Origin: Paracoccus sp. (in: a-proteobacteria)
GTDB taxonomy: Bacteria; Pseudomonadota; Alphaproteobacteria; Rhodobacterales; Rhodobacteraceae
Assembly: GCA_030538425.1 (NCBI GenBank)
Contig: JAUNTZ010000026.1
Coordinates: forward strand, 1 to 37,067
Reading direction: 5' to 3'
DNA: 37,067 nucleotides
Part shown: positions 32,338 to 37,067 of the stretch, piece after piece
Position numbering within the stretch: position 1 is the first letter of the stretch
How the letters are laid out: each line of letters starts with the position of its first letter
Translations under genes and position numbers: made by a program
The notes under the pieces: generated by a model
Databases searched by the model: none
The model's input: the letters and a program-made list of their open reading frames with translations, nothing else
What the model was told of the DNA's origin: nothing

Positions 32338-33432
32338 ATGAAGATCAAGACAACTCTTGCGGCGGTTCTGCTGGCCGCCCCCGCGCTGGCCGATATCGGC
32401 CCTGAAACCCGGACCTTGGACCAGATCCATCAGGCCGCTTTGGCCGAAGGTGGCCGCGTCATCGTCTATGCCGGCGGCGATACCGCGGGCCAGCAGGACG
32501 GGATGAAACAGGCCTTCGAGACGCGCTTTCCCGGCATGGTGCTCGACATCATCGTGGATTATTCCAAGTTCCACGAGGCGCGGATCGACAACCAAATCGC
32601 CACCGATACGCTGGTCCCGGATGTGGTCCAGATCCAGACCTTGCAGAACTTTCCCCGCTGGAAGGCCGATGGCGTTCTGGAACCCTATAAGCCGCTGAAC
32701 TGGGAGCACATCTATGAGCCGTTCCGCGATGCGGACGGGGCCTATACCGGGATTTTCGTCGATGCGTTTTCCAATGTGGTGAACACGGAGCTGCTGCCCG
32801 ACCCGTCGACATGGCCGCGTGAGGCGCGCGACTATCTGCGCCCCGATCTGAAGGGCCGGATCGTCCTGACCTATCCGACCGATGACGATGCGGTGCTGTT
32901 CTGGTTCAAGCAGGTGGTCGATCAATACGGCTGGGGCTATGTCGCCGATCTGGCCGCGCAAGAGCCGATCTTTGTGCGCGGCACGCAGGCCCCCGCCGAT
33001 ATGGTCGAAAGCGGTGAGGCAGTTGCCAGCTTTTCCACCGATGGCGCGCTGATCCCGTGGGAAGGCACCGTTTCGCGCTTTGTGCTGCCCGAGCATGACC
33101 CCTTCGTCGCATGGCCGCAGCAGGCCGCGATCCTGAAAGGCGCGCGCCGCCCGGAGGGTGCCAAGCTCTATCTGAACTGGCTTTTGGATGACGAGACGCA
33201 GGCCAACACCTGGTATATGTGGTCCGTCCGCACCGATATCGCCCCGCCCGAGGGCTATAAGCCGATCTGGGACTACCCGAACGGCGACCCGCTGGCCTTT
33301 GGCCGCTTTATGGCCGACCGAGAGGAGGTCGAACGTTTCCGCAGCCAGATCGGCCTGTATCTGGGCGAGGCACAGGGCGAGCCCTCGCCGGGGCATCCGG
33401 GCCTTCACCCGGAGGTGGCGCTGCCGCATTGA
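32338..33432 (+). CDS. ABC-type extracellular solute-binding protein (iron/organic-cofactor type)
   Basis: The protein is 364 aa from the ATG at 32338, two bases after the MBL stop. A Sec signal (residues 1-18, ending PALADI) exports it. The mature domain belongs to the family-1 bacterial solute-binding group of Fe(III)/thiamine/2-aminoethylphosphonate binders (GGRVIVYAGGDTAGQQDGMKQ split over residues 36-60, PDVVQIQTLQNF, VFVDAFSNVVNT-like). No permease or ATPase gene follows; a strong terminator does, so it is an orphan binding protein that may serve a distant transporter. Last gene of the operon. The ligand is unknown. Confidence 0.87.
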   Translation: MKIKTTLAAVLLAAPALADIGPETRTLDQIHQAALAEGGRVIVYAGGDTAGQQDGMKQAFETRFPGMVLDIIVDYSKFHEARIDNQIATDTLVPDVVQIQTLQNFPRWKADGVLEPYKPLNWEHIYEPFRDADGAYTGIFVDAFSNVVNTELLPDPSTWPREARDYLRPDLKGRIVLTYPTDDDAVLFWFKQVVDQYGWGYVADLAAQEPIFVRGTQAPADMVESGEAVASFSTDGALIPWEGTVSRFVLPEHDPFVAWPQQAAILKGARRPEGAKLYLNWLLDDETQANTWYMWSVRTDIAPPEGYKPIWDYPNGDPLAFGRFMADREEVERFRSQIGLYLGEAQGEPSPGHPGLHPEVALPH

Positions 33433-33436
33433 ACGG

Positions 33437-33462
33437 AAAGGGGGGCGGAAACGCCCCCTTTT
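33437..33462 (+). terminator. Intrinsic terminator after the solute-binding protein gene
   Basis: AAAGGGGGGCG and CGCCCCCTTTT form an 11-bp stem (one wobble) with a GAAA tetraloop and a TTTT tail. It ends the DsbA-like/MBL/solute-binding operon. The AT-rich island begins shortly after it. Confidence 0.9.
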
Positions 33463-33621
33463 GGCTACGGCTGATCGTTGTTCTGGTCGCGGGCGCCTTG
33501 CGGCGCTGCGGTTATTTCGGGGCGAAGACGGGCCTTTTCTCGCGTCCTGTGCGACCACTATGGTTTTTGTCATTAACCTCATTGCGATGATGCTGGCAGC
33601 GCGAACGAATGGACATTTAAC

Positions 33622-34067
33622 CTAAAAAATCACCTTTCCCTCCGTCAGATCCAGAAAAAATCTGAACAATCCGACATCAAATCTTTTCTCAACACCGGGT
33701 CCAATTCCGCAGAGCCTCGTCTCTGGCGAGTTTGACGTATCCAGATAAAAATAAACCCCGCTGCCATCATCGCCAATCGCTACAAAGCCCTGCCGATCAG
33801 CACCAACCTGCCCCGATTGCCTCAACTGCTTTGTAACAGAAACAACATTTTGCCAAAGCGGAGGCTCGTTACCTGCTATTTCGGGAAGCCCATAGACCTC
33901 AACACCCCCGCCAGAACTGCACCATATTTTCGCAATAGCTCAAGATATTCATCTGGAAACTCAACGCGCAGCTCAGCCTCCGCCGCCGCAATTGTCAGAT
34001 CTTCAACGGGACCGAAAACATGACCTGTCTGACAGAGCCGCTCAAAGTCTTCGCGATCGGAATTCAT
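33622..34067 (-). pseudogene. SUKH (SMI1/KNR4) immunity gene with a one-base frameshift
   Basis: The 5' part, from the ATG at 34067 with GGTGAGG upstream, reads up to EFPDEYLELLRKYGAVLAG, the standard SUKH core. It then leaves frame and stops at 33876. Shifting by one base at the run of five G (33905-33909 on this strand) continues VEVYGLPEIAGNEPPLWQNV and ends GFVAIGDDGSGVYFYLDTS...IGPGVE, the expected SUKH C-terminus. Restoring one G gives a 148-aa protein. SUKH proteins neutralise diverse toxins of contact-dependent or polymorphic systems. As read the gene is inactive, unless slippage at the G-run restores it or the deletion is a sequence error. Low GC, one of four clustered immunity-type genes. 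Confidence 0.85.
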
Positions 34068-34232
34068 AATAGCCTCACCGGGGATAGTTCCTCGAAATTA
34101 CAAGGTTAGCTATTGCTTACACTGATATGAATTGAATAGCTGAGATTGATGCAGAAAGGCGTGCTTCAAAAACCACCCAAGGTCAAAACTGAAAATCTTC
34201 CAGCCAATCAGAAGAACCTCAAGATCAAGCGA

Positions 34233-34746
34233 CTATAGCGAGACTGTTGATCCCGCAATAAGCCTCCTCAACCGCCGACGATACGGCCAGTCTTGAGCTG
34301 TGCCCTCTCCAAAAACCTCAACAAATCGCGACTTGCTCATCCTCATACGCCGACCCGGCTGAACCGGCCGCGCATCAAGAGAGTAAGCAGCACCACAACG
34401 ATCACAGCCAAGAACAATCTCACCGCTCACAGTTTGCTCATAGAAGGCACGATCATCCCCGCAAAAAGGCGGCTCAAAATCCGAGACCAAAAACACAAAC
34501 TCGGCCAGCATATTGTAAAAATTATTAGCAAAGTCTGACTTTTTCCCACATTCAAAAATACGCACCGCCCGCAAGATTTGAGTCAACGTATCATTAAATG
34601 GACAATGCTCAAAACGTCACTTGGCAACGGTCCCCATAACCCTGATCAACAAGCATCCGCATCGCGTCATTCAGGGCGCGCTCACTGCCCTTAGAAGCAA
34701 ACCCCATAAAATATGCAAACTGATCTCGACGACAAGTCAAGTCCAT
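34233..34746 (-). pseudogene. Immunity-like protein split by a one-base frameshift
   Basis: A 45-aa frame starts at the ATG at 34746 with GGAGG upstream (MDLTCRRDQFAYFMGF... CQVTF) and stops at 34609. A 117-aa frame follows. Removing one T from the TTTT run (34611-34614, plus-strand AAAA) joins them as CQVTFEHCPFNDTLTQILRA into one protein of about 170 aa that ends RLRRLIAGSTVSL. The second part has a CDRCG motif and an acidic, Phe-rich middle. I do not recognise a named family, but size, low GC, strand and neighbours fit an immunity protein. The excellent ribosome site lies before the 45-aa part, which argues that the two halves were one gene. Confidence 0.65.
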
Positions 34747-34922
34747 ACTAACACCTCCGGTACCCGCAGCTTAAACCATGATCCGCCAATTCGCGTCGCT
34801 CCTTCATAGTTGCTAGGCGGCGCCGACGCGTCAAGTCGATCCGCAGAACCTTAAGAGTAAGCCGCTGCGCGGTCTGAGACAGTGATACTCTCGGCAATCA
34901 GATTATCCAAACCGTGCAGCCG

Positions 34923-35495
34923 TTACGCCATGCTTGCGATGCGCCGCCACTGTCCTGCATAGCTTTCGCAACCGAGCTTCAATAACAATCTGCATAAAAT
35001 GCCTTCTGGATCACTGCGATCCTCAAGGACAGCCTCATACAAAGCACTGGCGAGAACAATAAAGTCCGAAAAGCTATTCGAAATAGCATTGATTTTCGCC
35101 CGTTCCGAAGTTGTGATATCAACAAAATAGACAGTGCTCATCCGATGAAAGGGCGCCCCTTTCGGCACAGCGATAATATCCGCGTCAAAATTCGCAACGT
35201 GAAGCAAGTCCTGCGGCAATATTGAGTTACTCATACTAGAATTAAAATCCAAGAGCGACCGACAGAGATCTCGGGGGTCTCCAGGGCACAGTTCGAAAAA
35301 CCCCAATGACACCCCCTCCATGTAAAGATCTTTGGCGCAGCGAACATAACTCTCCGGCAATCCAAGCTCACGCGCGACGTCGTCAAGATCATCAATTGCC
35401 TCACTGCGGCGCCTCAACACCGGCGCTCCGAACAACGAAAATTCCTTCTCACGGCCAGCATAAAACTCCAGCGCATCATCAAGATTTTCGATCAT
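34923..35495 (-). CDS. SUKH-like immunity protein, intact
   Basis: The protein is 190 aa from the ATG at 35495, with AGGTGAG close upstream. The second half has the SMI1/KNR4-type pattern PQDLLHVANFDADIIAVPKG, STVYFVDITTSERAKINAIS and FSDFIVLASALYE, ending in a helical tail. The first half is helical and acidic. It lacks the compact N-terminal helix pattern of the 148-aa SUKH relative, so it may be a distinct SUKH subfamily. It is the only uninterrupted gene of the four immunity-type genes here. No matching toxin is visible in the window. AT-rich relative to the chromosome. Confidence 0.65.
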   Translation of the reverse strand: MIENLDDALEFYAGREKEFSLFGAPVLRRRSEAIDDLDDVARELGLPESYVRCAKDLYMEGVSLGFFELCPGDPRDLCRSLLDFNSSMSNSILPQDLLHVANFDADIIAVPKGAPFHRMSTVYFVDITTSERAKINAISNSFSDFIVLASALYEAVLEDRSDPEGILCRLLLKLGCESYAGQWRRIASMA

Positions 35496-35502
35496 TACTC
35501 AC

Positions 35503-36121
35503 CTATTTGTTGATTAAAATACAAAAAATTCCATAAAGTAGGATGAGCGTCGCAACGAAAGGAGTTAGCCCACCCGGGCAATTACGCGGCAAAGCGACAG
35601 CATCGTCGCCGCTCTTCAGCCAAGAAGCCTCCTTATCAGAAGGTCCAGGAATCAGCCCGAACCGCCCTTCAAATCTCCATTCCAACACGCGGTCCGGAGC
35701 GGAGGGCATTGTGCCCCGATCCCATCCAGGATTTGGAATTTGGGACGACCCAATGCGTGCGGAACTCTTTAAAACTAAGATTATAGGCCGTAAGTGGCTC
35801 GGCGGCAAGCGGCTTCGCAGCTACTTCGGGCCAAGCGCCATCACCCTTGATCGGTCGATGGCCGGGCTGGAAGCGTTCGGCGCGCACCCAATGGCCGTCA
35901 AAAATGACACCCGAATCGAAATGTCCCGTCGACGCGCGAGGGACGCAATCAAGCCCACTGGCACCAAAAGTCGAGGGTTTCGCAGGGACGCTCCCAATCG
36001 AAGATCTTTCAACACGCAAGCCGAAACGCGTTCTGAGATATGGCCATGCCGAGATATCATGTGCCAGAGCAGGCTGAGAATGCCCCATCAAGAAAAAATT
36101 GGCCACAAGTATGTGGCTTAA
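35503..36121. other. Long stretch open on both strands, identity unresolved
   Basis: On the plus strand 35543-36121 is open for 192 codons. On the minus strand 35669-36106 is open for 145 codons, and another minus frame is open from 36060 to 35503 apart from one TAG at 35821-35823. None has a convincing ribosome site or a motif I know. It is more GC-rich than the immunity genes on either side. It might be a toxin-tip remnant, a decayed mobile element or an unrelated small gene; I cannot choose a strand. Confidence 0.35.
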
Positions 36122-36124
36122 TCA

Positions 36125-36508
36125 TTACAAATTAAAGAATGGAAAGGTCCACCTGAACCGACTTTCTATATGAGGGTTAGAAGCCAGTTTCTGCAACGCA
36201 ACACTACGGGAAACGGCATCACTTTTGAAATCAAAGCTGCGCTTGTAGCCAATCCTACCTAACGCGTCATCTTCGTCCTCCGTATGCTTCCAATACGGGT
36301 TGAAGCCCATGATCCTCAGCGGCACAAAGTCGAACTTCTCCTTCAAATCAATAATGTCTCAGAAATAGCTCGGCACATCATCTTCTGTTTCGACAACCCA
36401 AAAAATCCACTTCTTGAACTCATCAAAGCTGATTATGCCGGCGGTCAGACAAGATTGAACAAAGCCGATATCTTCACTGTCACTCTTCGTCAGGCGAAAA
36501 CGTCCCAT
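36125..36508 (-). pseudogene. Immunity-like gene interrupted by one in-frame TGA
   Basis: From the ATG at 36508 the frame reads MGRFRLTKSDSEDIGFVQSC, FDEFKKWIFWVVETEDDVPSYF, then TGA (36361-36359), then DIIDLKEKFDFVPLRIMGFN and on to SNPHIESRFRWTFPFFNL. The frame is open on both sides of the stop, and composition and style are continuous, so this is one gene of 127 codons with a nonsense mutation. The architecture (short acidic protein, DEFKxW near the N-terminus, GFNP and GIGYKR motifs) resembles a small bacterial family often found among toxin-immunity genes; that link is from memory and moderate. Translation could restart at a TTG or Met beyond the stop but would lose half the fold. Confidence 0.7.
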
Positions 36509-36664
36509 CTCTATTTTCCATCACTCATTGCTTCATCACCTATATGTCATATTTTCCCGCGTTCGGTTTGGCCAATAAATTGCACTCGGGCCGCGTCGCG
36601 GGCGAGGACGGTGACTGGTTGCGCTCGTTAATAGGCAACAGCCCTTTCGCCATTTGCCGCCATT

Positions 36665-36708
36665 GGGACCAAGGTAGATCACTCGATCGATCTACGCGAT
36701 CGGGTCCC
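36665..36708. repeat. Nested inverted repeats at the right edge of the AT-rich island
   Basis: GTAGATC (36674-36680) and GATCTAC (36689-36695) form a perfect 7-bp dyad around eight bases, and an outer GGGACC (36665-36670) pairs with GGTCCC (36703-36708). The surrounding 311 bases (36509-36819) hold no gene I can support. The dyad lies at the junction between the AT-rich island and GC-rich chromosome and might be an element end or attachment remnant, which I cannot prove. Confidence 0.4.
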
Positions 36709-36776
36709 GGCGGTGGTTCACGATACCCGACGCCAACGCACGACGAAGGGCGCCGGAATAAAAATGCTTGAGCATC

Positions 36777-36809
36777 CCTGCCCGACGCCAATCCCGCCGG
36801 GCAGGTTTT
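36777..36809. terminator. Stem-loop with T-tract downstream of the tannase-like gene
   Basis: CCTGCCCG (36777-36784) and CGGGCAGG (36798-36805) form a perfect 8-bp stem with a TTTT tail on the plus strand. It lies just after the end of the minus-strand tannase-like gene. The T-tract favours the plus direction, so it may also insulate that gene from the island. Confidence 0.65.
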
Positions 36810-36819
36810 CGGCACAGAC

Positions 36820-37067
36820 CTACTCAGCGCAGGCGAAGCCGTCGCCCTCGGGCTGGGCATAGGCGGGCCAGGCGCAGAGCGGGCGGGCGTCCGCGGCCTC
36901 GCCGCCCGGGACCGCCGCCTCCATCACCTCAGGCGCGGTTCCCTGCTCGACCCAATCGACCAGAGGCGTCAGCGCGTCAAAGCTGACCGGGCCGTCGCCG
37001 CCCGCGCAATGGTGCATCCCCGGCACCAGGAACACGCGCGAGAACGCGTCCGCGCCCTCGCCGCCAT
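36820..37067 (-). CDS. Tannase/feruloyl esterase family protein, C-terminal part (runs off the window)
   Basis: Only the last 81 residues or so are in the window, and the frame continues past the right edge. FSRVFLVPGMHHCAGGDGP carries the family's C-terminal catalytic His (usual VPGMxHCxGGxGP), followed by SFDALTPLVDWVEQGTAPE and RPLCAWPAYAQPEGDG with the paired Cys typical of secreted tannases and feruloyl or MHET-type esterases. These enzymes cleave esters of aromatic acids. The signal peptide and nucleophile lie outside. It adds one more esterase to a window already rich in them. Confidence 0.85.
   Translation of the reverse strand, partial: GGEGADAFSRVFLVPGMHHCAGGDGPVSFDALTPLVDWVEQGTAPEVMEAAVPGGEAADARPLCAWPAYAQPEGDGFACAE

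Noticed and set aside
32332-33582. A 416-codon minus-strand frame opposite the solute-binding protein gene
   Set aside because: Shadow of the high-GC gene; no motif and no sensible start.
33188-33625. A plus-strand frame continuing past the solute-binding protein
   Set aside because: Out-of-frame shadow crossing a strong terminator.
36540-36860. Frames on both strands between the immunity array and the tannase-like gene
   Set aside because: They span a terminator hairpin and nested dyads and match nothing I know.
1-37067. CRISPR arrays, tRNA or rRNA genes, integrase or phage genes
   Set aside because: I looked for regular spaced repeats, cloverleaf 3' ends and typical recombinase motifs and found none.

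Overview
The window looks like chromosomal DNA of a high-GC alphaproteobacterium, most likely of the Rhodobacteraceae (Paracoccus/Rhodobacter/roseobacter kind). The evidence is strong GC bias at third codon positions, tripartite tricarboxylate transport (TTT) genes, LysR and GntR regulators beside short catabolic operons, and decayed IS5-family insertion sequences. No rRNA, tRNA, CRISPR array or phage structural gene is visible. The species call is an inference from gene style only.

Left edge (1-2110): an AT-richer patch holds a GNAT-type acyltransferase and a free-standing acyl carrier protein, with two broken IS5-family transposase fragments beside and between them. Next come a TerC/DUF475 membrane protein and an AbrB-type membrane transporter (2208-4546).

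Tricarboxylate region (3476-13366): a GntR/FCD regulator forms an overlapping operon with the tricarballylate dehydrogenase TcuA and its Fe-S/membrane electron-transfer partner TcuB. Facing them across a shared terminator are a PrpF-family isomerase, a fused TctA-TctB permease and a TctC binding protein, followed by a D-2-hydroxyacid dehydrogenase. Together they read as uptake of a tricarboxylate (tricarballylate or an aconitate isomer), oxidation to cis-aconitate and entry into the TCA cycle. A palindromic operator lies between abrB and gntR.

Esterase region (14920-28860): a two-component system is divergent from four consecutive exported or membrane-anchored alpha/beta hydrolases of four different types. 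The same 11-bp-spaced GCGTAA repeat lies, in the same orientation relative to the gene, before the regulator, the hydrolase operon and a small glycine-zipper lipoprotein; this is the best candidate here for an undescribed regulated system. After an acquired-looking flavin amine oxidase and an SDR comes a second esterase set on the minus strand: two tandem YcjY-like hydrolases with a Cys at the nucleophile elbow, an ABM monooxygenase, another hydrolase and a truncated SDR, divergent from a LysR gene. The window ends inside a tannase/feruloyl-esterase-like gene.

Right part (28896-37067): two convergent LysR genes, then a DsbA-like protein, a metallo-beta-lactamase-fold protein that has lost key metal ligands, and an orphan solute-binding protein. 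A markedly AT-rich island (about 33.6-36.6 kb) carries four immunity-type genes on one strand. Three of them are each broken by one lesion (a G-run slip, a T-run slip, an in-frame TGA), and the fourth, a SUKH-like gene, is intact. This looks like a decaying orphan immunity array of a polymorphic toxin system without a visible toxin.
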